Assembly (NCBI GenBank): GCA_030263665.1
Contig: SZPK01000001.1
Coordinates: 62,001-126,000 of the forward strand
Direction of reading: 5' to 3'
Source: Villigracilis sp024434165
GTDB taxonomy: Bacteria > Chloroflexota > Anaerolineae > Anaerolineales > Villigracilaceae
Length of the DNA stretch: 64,000 nucleotides
Positions 57,858 to 64,000 of this stretch are shown in pieces. The notes beneath the pieces were generated by a model, which did not search any database, was not told where the DNA came from, and worked only from the letters and a program-made list of their open reading frames with translations. The position numbers and the translations under genes are program-made. Position 1 is the first letter of the stretch. Each line of letters begins with the position of its first letter.

Positions 57858-59057
57858 ATGAAAAAACTACTCGCCATTATCTGGAAGGATACGATTACTC
57901 GTTTTGCCAGTTCGTCGGAACTGTTATTCTTCATCATCCTGCCAATCATCTTCACCTTCCTGCTCGCGGGCGGGACGCCCTCCGGCAACCCCGTCAACAA
58001 CCGCGTCCGCCTCGTGGTTGTGGATATGGCAAATACCGCGACCTCACAAGCCATCATCGCTGAATTGGAAAAATCCACGGCGGTGTATCCCAACCTCCTT
58101 TCGCTGGAGGAAGCCGAAGGGCAGTTCGACGCGCGCCGTGCAGCGGCGGTGTTGATTCTCCCGAAGGGGTTGGATGTGGAGTCCATTCGGGCTGGCTCGG
58201 CGCAGGTGGAGTTCCGCCAGCAGCCCAACGACATGGATGCCGCCATCGCCAGGCGCGCCGTTCAGACGGCGATTCGCCGCGTCAGCAGTTCCATCAGCGC
58301 GGCGAACATGGCATTGGAGGAAGCCAGAGCGCGCGGCACGTTCGAATCCTCTGAAGATGAAAAGGCATATTTCAACGAAGCCCTGGAACTGGCGCAATCC
58401 CTTCAAGAGGATGCGCCCGAGCGTGTGACCGTCATCGAAGGCTCCACACCTGATGACATCGCGTACGATCCGCGCGCGAACTCATCGGCGGGGCAGTTGA
58501 TTACATGGGTGTTCATCCCACTGTTTGGAATCTCCGCCCTGTTTGCATACGAACGCCAACAGGGGACCCTGCGCCGCATCCTCACCACGCCCACCAGCAA
58601 AGCCGTCTTCCTGCTGGGGACGATCACCGGTCAGGTGGCGATGGCGCTCGTCCAAATGACCCTACTGGTTCTGTTCGGCATGTTCGTCCTCGGGCTCAAT
58701 TGGGGGCGCGAGCCGCTTGCGCTCTTTACCCTGCTCACTTGTGCGGCGCTGGCGGCGGGCGCAGTCGGGACGGCGATGGGCGCATTCATCAAGACCGAAG
58801 GTCAAGCCAGCGGACTGAGCATCATGGCGGGCATGGTTATGGCGCTGTTGGGCGGGTGCTGGTATCCGCTGGAGTTGTTCCCGGCGGCGGCGCAAACCAT
58901 CGTAAAAATCCTCCCTACCACCTGGGCAATGCAGGGACTGCTCGATCTCGTCCTGCGCGGCGGCGGTTTGGTGGATATTCTTCCTGAAGCCGGTGTTCTG
59001 CTCGGTTTTGCGGCGGTCTTTTTTGCGGTGGGAGTTGCCAGGTTCAGGTACGAGTAA
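57858..59057 (+). CDS. ABC-2 type permease
   Basis: A 399-residue permease, same plan as its neighbour: TM1 (LLFFIILPIIFTFLLAGG), an outside domain with a helical pair, and five TM segments at the C-terminus (ITWVFIPLFGISALFAYERQQGTLRRILTTP in parts). The ATG at 57858 follows TTGATGGAGTTACC; the open frame back to 57690 translates an inserted repeat and is rejected. Third gene of the exporter. Confidence 0.9.
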   Translation: MKKLLAIIWKDTITRFASSSELLFFIILPIIFTFLLAGGTPSGNPVNNRVRLVVVDMANTATSQAIIAELEKSTAVYPNLLSLEEAEGQFDARRAAAVLILPKGLDVESIRAGSAQVEFRQQPNDMDAAIARRAVQTAIRRVSSSISAANMALEEARARGTFESSEDEKAYFNEALELAQSLQEDAPERVTVIEGSTPDDIAYDPRANSSAGQLITWVFIPLFGISALFAYERQQGTLRRILTTPTSKAVFLLGTITGQVAMALVQMTLLVLFGMFVLGLNWGREPLALFTLLTCAALAAGAVGTAMGAFIKTEGQASGLSIMAGMVMALLGGCWYPLELFPAAAQTIVKILPTTWAMQGLLDLVLRGGGLVDILPEAGVLLGFAAVFFAVGVARFRYE

Positions 59058-59088
59058 CGAGAGAAAGGATTTTCGGTAATGGGTCAAA

Positions 59089-59130
59089 GTAAATGATGTA
59101 GAGCAGGATAGTATCTCGCTCTACATTTAC
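59089..59130. repeat. GTAGAGCGAGAT hairpin repeat, copy 2
   Basis: GTAAATGATGTAGAGC...GCTCTACATTTAC, a long hairpin between two convergent genes (ABC permease and CooC), probably acting as a terminator too. Related to 23489. Confidence 0.65.
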
Positions 59131-59139
59131 GCAGATCCA

Positions 59140-59925
59140 CTACTGAATTTTCTTCATTATCCCTGCAACCGCTTGATAAACCGGTGACTCGTCCCCCAAA
59201 TCCACCAGTGGCTTGCCAGAAAACTCGAATTCCGCCAGGGCATCATCAGCGGGGATGGAGCCAAGCAGAGGCACGTCCATTTTTTCGGCAAAGGCTTTGA
59301 GTTCGGCGGGCATCTCTCCGCGCAGGCGATTAATAATGAGATACGCGTTCTCGATGTTGATGTTGAGTTCCCTGCGCATGTCGGCAATGCGCTGGGCGGC
59401 GACCAGTCCGCGCTGGGTGGGGTCGCTGACGATGAACAGGTGCTGCACGTCGCGCGTGGTGCGGCGGGAGAGGTGTTCCATGCCCGCTTCATTATCAATG
59501 ACCACATACGCGTAGTGACGGCTTAAGCCGTCAATGACCTCGCGCAGGTTGTGGTTGACCGCGCAATAGCATCCTTGACCTTCTCCGCGCCCCATGGCAA
59601 TCAAATCGAAGCGCGAACCTTCGGCTAGCGAGGAACGGACGTGGTATTCGAGATAGTCGCGTTTGCTCGTTCCGCCTGGCATCGTCCCCATCGCCGCGCC
59701 GCCGTTGGTCAGGGATGTCTTCACCTGTGCAAGCATGTCCTCACGGATGTCGCCCACCGTCCATTCGAGGTCGAGTCCCAGCACCATGTTGAGATTCGAT
59801 GAAGGGTCAGCGTCAATGGCGAGGATGCTGCCCGTCTGGTTTTGGGCAAGGTATTTGATGATCATGCCCGCGACGGTGGTTTTACCCACGCCGCCTTTGC
59901 CTGCGAGTGCGATGGTTGTAGTCAT
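59140..59925 (-). CDS. cooC: CooC-type nickel-insertion ATPase (A)
   Basis: A 261-residue MinD/ParA-fold ATPase: deviant Walker A AGKGGVGKTTVAGM near 7-20, switch DADPSSNLNMVLG, and the CooC hallmark CxC in GQGCYCAVN near 120-128. CooC dimers use the CxC pair to bind Ni(II) and load the C-cluster of CO dehydrogenase. DNEAGMEHLSRRT (CooC/NifH-like) is also present. The ATG at 59925 is chosen; the frame to 59985 runs into repeat sequence. Downstream of a second CooC and opposite in strand to cooS. Confidence 0.9.
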   Translation of the reverse strand: MTTTIALAGKGGVGKTTVAGMIIKYLAQNQTGSILAIDADPSSNLNMVLGLDLEWTVGDIREDMLAQVKTSLTNGGAAMGTMPGGTSKRDYLEYHVRSSLAEGSRFDLIAMGRGEGQGCYCAVNHNLREVIDGLSRHYAYVVIDNEAGMEHLSRRTTRDVQHLFIVSDPTQRGLVAAQRIADMRRELNINIENAYLIINRLRGEMPAELKAFAEKMDVPLLGSIPADDALAEFEFSGKPLVDLGDESPVYQAVAGIMKKIQ

Positions 59926-59960
59926 ATAGTTTGATAGTCCGATAGTCCTGTAGTCTCTCA

Positions 59961-60037
59961 CGTGGACAAGTAGACACGTATACACGTAGGCAGGTATTGG
60001 ATACCTGTGTACCTGTTTCCTTGTGTACTTGTTTACT
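59961..60037. repeat. Inverted array of GTAGACA/GTGTACCT units
   Basis: GTGGACAAGTAGACACGTATACACGTAGGCAGGTATTGG then ATACCTGTGTACCTG...GTGTACTTGTTTAC (in parts), the same octamer-type array as at 35862. Upstream GATAGTCCGATAGTCCTGTAGTC is another short tandem. It separates the two CooC genes. Confidence 0.6.
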
Positions 60038-60053
60038 TCTCAGGTTCCAAGCG

Positions 60054-60845
60054 TTACTCCATTATCTCATCGCTGGTCAACTCATTGAGCGCCGCGGCAA
60101 TCTGTTCTGTTGCAGATTTCAAACTTGGGACATGGTCATAAATGGGGATGCCCAACCTGTCCGCCTCTTGCACTTTCAAATCGGCGGGGAGATAGCCGAG
60201 CAGGGGTAAATCTGGAGTTTCGGCTTCAAGGAATTTGGCTTCTTCGTCGTCCCGAACTTTGTTCCCCACAAGATACAAACGCTGTAAGCCGATATCGTTT
60301 GCCAGTTTTTTGATCTGCGCGGCTGTGCCAAGGCTGCGGCGGGTCGGCTCGGCGACCACCAGCATCGCATCCACAAAGTCAACCGTGGCGCGGCCGAGAT
60401 GTTCGACGCCCGCGTACATATCGAGCAGCAGGATGTCTTCGTCGCGGAAGAGCAGATGAGTGAATAAAGTTTTCAACATGGCAGACTCGGGGCAGATGCA
60501 GCCCGAACCGCCCACGTCCACGCTGCCCATTTCCAGCAGGCGCACGCCGCGGTGCAGGACGCTGAACCGTTCGGGAATGTCGTCCACGCGGGGGTTCAAT
60601 GTGAAAAATCCGCCGACTGTGCCAGGCTTTGCCCCAGTGCGTTCTTCTATTAGTTCATCCATCTCTGCGATGGGATGGAGTTCCGCGCGCAATTCGGGCG
60701 GGAATCCCAGTGCGCCCGCGAGACAGGGAGAGGGGTCTGCATCCACAGCCAAAACCTGCCGTCCCATGTCCGCATAGGATTGAGCGAGCAAGGCGGTGAG
60801 CGTAGTCTTTCCCACGCCGCCTTTGCCAGTGATCGCAATTTTCAT
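60054..60845 (-). CDS. cooC: CooC-type nickel-insertion ATPase (B)
   Basis: A 263-residue CooC/AcsF-like ATPase: ITGKGGVGKTTLTALLAQ, VDADPSPCLAGALGFP, GFFTLNPRVDDIPERFSV, CxC in GSGCICPESAM near residues 113-123, LDMYAGVEHLGRATVDFVDAMLVV. It is only distantly like the neighbouring CooC, so the two may serve different steps or enzymes (CODH and acetyl-CoA synthase). An ATG at 60845 is the natural start. Confidence 0.9.
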   Translation of the reverse strand: MKIAITGKGGVGKTTLTALLAQSYADMGRQVLAVDADPSPCLAGALGFPPELRAELHPIAEMDELIEERTGAKPGTVGGFFTLNPRVDDIPERFSVLHRGVRLLEMGSVDVGGSGCICPESAMLKTLFTHLLFRDEDILLLDMYAGVEHLGRATVDFVDAMLVVAEPTRRSLGTAAQIKKLANDIGLQRLYLVGNKVRDDEEAKFLEAETPDLPLLGYLPADLKVQEADRLGIPIYDHVPSLKSATEQIAAALNELTSDEIME

Positions 60846-60934
60846 GGTTCGTTCCTTTTGGATTCATTCTATATTTCCCCCGCCGCAGGGAATAGTGACA
60901 GAATTCCCCTTTTTAGCCGAATTAAGAATGAATC

Positions 60935-61021
60935 GCTCACCTTACGCACCCTCACCCCCGTCCCCTCTCCCACTGGGAGAGGGGTGAAGGGGTGAGGGAG
61001 ATGGAACTGCGTAACGTGAGT
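60935..61021. mobile_element. Inverted-repeat element (MITE-like), copy 4, forming a gene end
   Basis: Ends GCTCACCTTACGC (60935-60947) and GCGTAACGTGAGT (61009-61021), 11 of 13 matching, with 5-bp direct repeats GAATC on both sides (60930-60934, 61022-61026). Interior is a CCCTCTCCCACTGGGAGAGGG-type hairpin. The last 26 codons of the DUF3786 gene, including its stop, lie within it. Confidence 0.78.
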
Positions 61022-61697
61022 GAATCAACTTCCGCGTCAACATGCTGCCCAGGATGGCGCAGGCGTCAATCGGCAGATAGTGAGAGGCGGAGGCGTCGAA
61101 CAGGATTTTGCACGAGGAGGGAAAGTCTTCATCGCCGAGCCAATAGGTGGTCAACAAAGGCACGCGCGGCAGGGCTTGGAAGATGAATGAAGCGGAACCG
61201 ATTTCAACGGGTTTTCCGCCGACTGAAAGACACGCTTGTTTGAAATCGTGGAGCGCTGGGTAAAGCGAGATATTATCTCGCCTTACTTTTTCAAACCGTT
61301 TGACAATCTCATCCCCGCTGTAGCCCTGAAATGCAGCGTTGTACATTCGTCCATCTGGCAAATCGGCGAACGAGACCCAACGCCCCGTCAGCGGTGTGCC
61401 GTCGGCGGTGAGCAGATAATACAGCAGCAAGGCTTGTTGAAAATCGGGAAGCGGTTCGCCGCGGCTGCTGCGAGCGGTCAATTCGGGGAAGGGCAGGATG
61501 CAGCGATCGTCCCAAAACGGGAGGATTAACTCACCGCGCTCTGCACCAACTGTCCGCCAGGATGAGGCGCTTCGCGCGGCGACCAGGCTTGGGTCCCGCA
61601 CCCGAAGCGTTGACCTCAGTTCAGCCGCGCGCTCCGCCATCGGTTGAGAATCTCTTACGGCGCGGATTGGCTTCCAATTCTTTCCAAAATCAGACAT
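60942..61697 (-). CDS. DUF3786 protein with repeat-derived C-terminus
   Basis: A 251-residue protein of DUF3786 type: LPFWDDRCILPFPEL, QQALLLYYLLTADGTPLTGRWVSFADLPDGRMYNAAF (in parts), and GSASFIFQALPRVPLLTTYWLGDEDFPSSCKILFDASASHYLPID (in parts). Function unknown; members often lie near corrinoid or CODH genes (from memory). Residues 138-146 (VRRDNISLY) are read from a GTAGAGCGAGAT-type hairpin, and residues 226-251 (Pro/Ser/Gly-rich) from the inserted element copy 4, which replaced the original end. Divergent from the HMA-like gene. Confidence 0.75.
   Translation of the reverse strand: MSDFGKNWKPIRAVRDSQPMAERAAELRSTLRVRDPSLVAARSASSWRTVGAERGELILPFWDDRCILPFPELTARSSRGEPLPDFQQALLLYYLLTADGTPLTGRWVSFADLPDGRMYNAAFQGYSGDEIVKRFEKVRRDNISLYPALHDFKQACLSVGGKPVEIGSASFIFQALPRVPLLTTYWLGDEDFPSSCKILFDASASHYLPIDACAILGSMLTRKLIHSRYAVPSPSPLHPSPSGRGDGGEGA
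61260..61286. repeat. GTAGAGCGAGAT hairpin, coding copy
   Basis: GTAAAGCGAGATATTATCTCGCCTTAC inside the DUF3786 gene, 12-nt arms with one mismatch pair, same core GCGAGAT...ATCTCGC as 23504-23530. Confidence 0.55.
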
Positions 61698-61896
61698 GAT
61701 TCCATGCTCAAAAGCATTATATCCATCGTGTGATGAAAATTTTCAATTCCAACTGTGTTAGGTACATTTATCTGATTTTCTAATGACATAATTCACAACT
61801 TCACAATCGGTCAAAATGCTAGAATGATTACAAGGAAAAGTCTAAATTTTAAAGGTCGCAGAGTCATCGTCCGTCCATTTTTTAGGAGGTGTCTCT

Positions 61897-62283
61897 ATGG
61901 AGACCAAAACGTTCGAAACCGCCGCCCTTTATGCGGATCATCACGTGACGGAGGTGCGGCGGATATTACTGGAATTGGAGGGGGTCGTGGACGTGTATGC
62001 CAGCAGCGCTTTTCAGACCATTGAAGTAGCCTACGACGAAACCAAAATCAGCGGCTTGCAAATCGCGGCGAAACTGGACGAAGCGGGATATTTGAGCGAT
62101 TGGGCGATGCCCATCGAGATGGAAAGCGCAGAGCAGCAGCCCGTCAAACACAAGGCGCTCTTGCGCCATACCGCCACGTACGAAACCACCAGGCAAACGG
62201 TCAGTTTTGCGCAAAGGGTGAATTACCAGGGACGCCCGCTCTGGCATTGTCCAGGGATCGGAACGGTGAAGGTCGAGGAGTAA
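61897..62283 (+). CDS. HMA-like small protein lacking CxxC, next to cooS
   Basis: A 128-residue protein. Residues 6-68 fit the beta-alpha-beta-beta-alpha-beta heavy-metal-associated fold: VTEVRRILLELEGVVDVYASSAFQTIEVAYDETKISGLQIAAKLDEAGY (in parts). Where metal chaperones have CxxC this has A-D-H-H (residues 13-16). The tail (70-128) is rich in His and Gln, includes KHKALLRHTATYETTRQ, and ends with WHCPGIGTVKVEE, which has the only cysteine. AGGAGGTG precedes the ATG. It is on the same strand as and 134 nt before cooS, suggesting a nickel or iron handling role (inference). Confidence 0.65.
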   Translation: METKTFETAALYADHHVTEVRRILLELEGVVDVYASSAFQTIEVAYDETKISGLQIAAKLDEAGYLSDWAMPIEMESAEQQPVKHKALLRHTATYETTRQTVSFAQRVNYQGRPLWHCPGIGTVKVEE

Positions 62284-62404
62284 TGTCATCGCGAGGGCGA
62301 TAGCCCGAAGCGGTCTCCCCATTTGCGAGGAGATTGCTTCACCGTCTGGTTTCGATACGCGGCGCGAGGCGCCGCTACGCAACCGACAGCGGCTCGCAAT
62401 GACA
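62284..62404. repeat. TGTCATTGCGAG-type element with nested insertion
   Basis: Ends TGTCATCGCGAG (62284-62295) and CTCGCAATGACA (62393-62404). Compared with 57657-57740 it carries an extra palindromic block around GATACGCGGCGC-GAG-GCGCCGCTAC (62354-62378). Lies between the HMA-like gene and cooS, so it must be transcribed if the two are cotranscribed. Confidence 0.6.
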
Positions 62405-62417
62405 TAGGAGAAATCTT

Positions 62418-64000
62418 ATGCCCAAGAAACGTGAAATCAACGATTATTCGACCGACCCTGCCGCGCAGCAGATGTTGATCCGCGCGGAGGAACTCGGCAT
62501 CGGGACAGCCTTCACGCGCGCAGATGCGATGGTTCCGTGCAACATCGGCGGCGCAGGGATGTGCTGCAAGCAATGCGGCATGGGTCCGTGCAGGCTGACG
62601 AAGAACGGCGAGGTGGGCGTGTGCGGCGCAACGCTGGATACGATTCAGGCGCGCAACCTGACACGCTCGATTGCCGCAGGTTCCGCCGCGCACAGCGACC
62701 ATGGACGCGACATGGCGTTCCTGTTGAAGGCGACGGCAAACGGCGAAGCGGAAGGATATTCCATTCAGGATGTCGCCAAGCTGCGGATGGTCGCATCCTT
62801 CTATGACATCAAAGTTGAGGGGCGTTCCGCAGAGGAAATCGCCAACGATCTGGCTGACCTTTACATTTCACAATTCGGTCAGCAGCGCGGGGAGGTGGTC
62901 CCCGCCGTTCGCGCGCCAAAGAAGAGACAGCAGATCTGGCGCGAGCAAAATGTGATTCCGCGCGGCGTGGATCGGGAAGTGGTCGAGGCGCTGCACCGCA
63001 CGCACATCGGCGACGACCAGGACCCTGAACATATTTTGAATCATGCCGTGCGGACGGCGCTGGCGGACGGCTGGGCTGGCTCGATGATCGCCACCGACAT
63101 TTCGGACATTCTCTTTGGCACGCCCGCGCCGATTTTGGGGCAGGCGAATCTGGGCGTGATTAAAGAAGACATGGTCAACGTCGTGGTGCATGGACACGAA
63201 CCCAGCCTGAGCGAGATGATCGTCGCCGCTTCGCAAACGCCTGAAATCATCGAATACGCCAGGGCGGCAGGCGCAAACGGCGTCAATCTTTCGGGGATAT
63301 GCTGCACGGCGAATGAAATTCTCATGCGGCAGGGAATCCCTGCGGCGGGCAACTTCCTGCACCAGGAACTCGCCATCCTGACGGGTGCGGTCGAGGCGAT
63401 GGTGGTGGACGTGCAGTGCATCATGCAGGCGCTGGTGGGACTGGCGCAGAACTTCCACACGAAGATCATCACCACTTCGCCGAAGGTCAAGATCACAGGC
63501 GCGACGCATATCGAATTCGACGAGCGCCATGCGTTGACGGTGGCAAAGAACATCCTCAAAGCCGCGATTGACAATTTCAAGAACCGCGCGGCGTCCAAGA
63601 TTCGCATTCCGCAAATCAAGGAAGACCTCATTCCAGGTTTCTCGCACGAGTACATCAACTACATGCTGGGAGGTTCGTACCGCGCGTCGTTCCGCCCGCT
63701 CAACGACGCGATCATGACGGGGCGTATTCGCGGCGTGGCGGCGATTGTCGGGTGCAACAATCCGCGCTCGTCGCAGGATTATCTGCACAACGTCGTCGTG
63801 AAGGAATTGCTCAAGAACGACGTGCTGGTCGTCCAGACGGGGTGCGGGGCGATTGCGTCGGCGAAGTTGGGACTCATGTTGGGCGAAGCAGGCTTGAGCG
63901 AAGTCGGAAGCGGTCTGCGCGAAATCTGCGAGACGGTCGGCATCCCGCCCGTCCTCCACATGGGTTCGTGCGTGGACAATACGCGCATCCTGACTGTGTT
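62418..64000 (+). CDS. cooS: Anaerobic Ni-CO dehydrogenase catalytic subunit (3' truncated by window)
   Basis: 527 complete residues before the window ends. CooS oxidises CO to CO2 or reduces CO2 to CO for the Wood-Ljungdahl pathway. N-terminal Fe-S cysteines: 41, 49, 50, 53, 58, 69 (VPCNIGGAGMCCKQCGMGPC), the D/B-cluster set. C-cluster ligands all present: His258/260 in VHGHEP, Cys295 in SGICCT, Cys334 in VDVQC, Cys446 in VGCNNP, Cys476 in QTGCGA, Cys518 in MGSCVDN; positions agree within a few residues with those I recall for the Carboxydothermus enzyme. AGGAG lies 8-12 nt before the ATG. Monofunctional CooS/bacterial type; two CooC ATPases stand upstream on the other strand. Confidence 0.96.
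   Translation, partial: MPKKREINDYSTDPAAQQMLIRAEELGIGTAFTRADAMVPCNIGGAGMCCKQCGMGPCRLTKNGEVGVCGATLDTIQARNLTRSIAAGSAAHSDHGRDMAFLLKATANGEAEGYSIQDVAKLRMVASFYDIKVEGRSAEEIANDLADLYISQFGQQRGEVVPAVRAPKKRQQIWREQNVIPRGVDREVVEALHRTHIGDDQDPEHILNHAVRTALADGWAGSMIATDISDILFGTPAPILGQANLGVIKEDMVNVVVHGHEPSLSEMIVAASQTPEIIEYARAAGANGVNLSGICCTANEILMRQGIPAAGNFLHQELAILTGAVEAMVVDVQCIMQALVGLAQNFHTKIITTSPKVKITGATHIEFDERHALTVAKNILKAAIDNFKNRAASKIRIPQIKEDLIPGFSHEYINYMLGGSYRASFRPLNDAIMTGRIRGVAAIVGCNNPRSSQDYLHNVVVKELLKNDVLVVQTGCGAIASAKLGLMLGEAGLSEVGSGLREICETVGIPPVLHMGSCVDNTRILTV

Noticed and set aside
62868..63959. 363-residue minus-strand frame at the window end
   Set aside because: Antisense to cooS, whose Fe-S and C-cluster ligands are all present in the plus frame.

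Overview
The window looks like chromosomal DNA of an uncultured anaerobic Chloroflexota bacterium, most likely class Anaerolineae. This is inferred from gene content and protein style: GatB, AsnS, ArgS and glutamine synthetase of bacterial type, NB-ARC/LuxR and AAA regulators typical of the group, a 2,3-cyclic-diphosphoglycerate synthetase homologue, and a nickel CO dehydrogenase locus. There are no tRNAs, rRNAs, CRISPR arrays, phage genes, transposase genes or integrase genes in the window.

Layout. 1-4850: the 3' end of gatB followed by a small accessory island (DUF433/DUF5615 toxin-antitoxin pair, DUF1801 protein, MFS pump with its ABATE/CGNR regulator, NTase/HEPN pair). Modules of this island are separated by three extra in-frame copies of the gatB 3' tail. 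4859-10533: asnS, a 6S-like RNA, an unidentified structured transcript, an AraC-MGMT fusion, a drug/metabolite exporter and glnA. 10703-16000: an AlgJ/AlgI-like O-acetylation pair and a peroxiredoxin-FtsX-ABC operon. 16184-23331: Clp-fold serine protease, GH3 glycosidase, GDPD, AAA ATPase, GT2. 23666-32806: S41 protease, sigma factor-DegV-membrane protein operon, a secreted protein with five four-cysteine modules, and an NB-ARC/LuxR regulator. 32937-45570: uvrA, LysM protein, rpsT, a CPT-like kinase, argS, an arginine deiminase-family enzyme, an anti-sigma/sigma pair, the cDPG synthetase homologue and bioY. 45617-54763: diguanylate cyclase, obgE, DedA, an NnrS-like protein, SlyD, an ATP-grasp/P1 peptidase pair and a PadR/DUF2269 pair. 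55203-59057: an ABC-2 exporter. 59140-64000: the CO dehydrogenase locus (two CooC ATPases, DUF3786 protein, an HMA-like protein lacking CxxC, and cooS, which runs off the window).

The most unusual feature is the repeat landscape. (i) gatB 3' tails that differ from the resident gatB mainly at synonymous sites separate the accessory modules, as expected if gatB is a serial integration site. (ii) A small inverted-repeat element has 13-bp ends (ACTCACCTTACGC type) and 5-bp target duplications; four complete copies are visible and one supplies the C-terminus of the DUF3786 protein. (iii) Inverted arrays of 7-8-nt units lie between genes and also in frame inside uvrA and argS, where they encode a shared SDLRP(S/A)TFD peptide. 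(iv) A GTAGAGCGAGAT hairpin family has one copy read through in frame in the DUF3786 gene. Several genes have a TATAAT box 6-9 nt before the ATG, which suggests leaderless mRNAs.

All calls were made by eye. Family assignments rest on motif recognition, and exact boundaries of RNAs and repeats are approximate.
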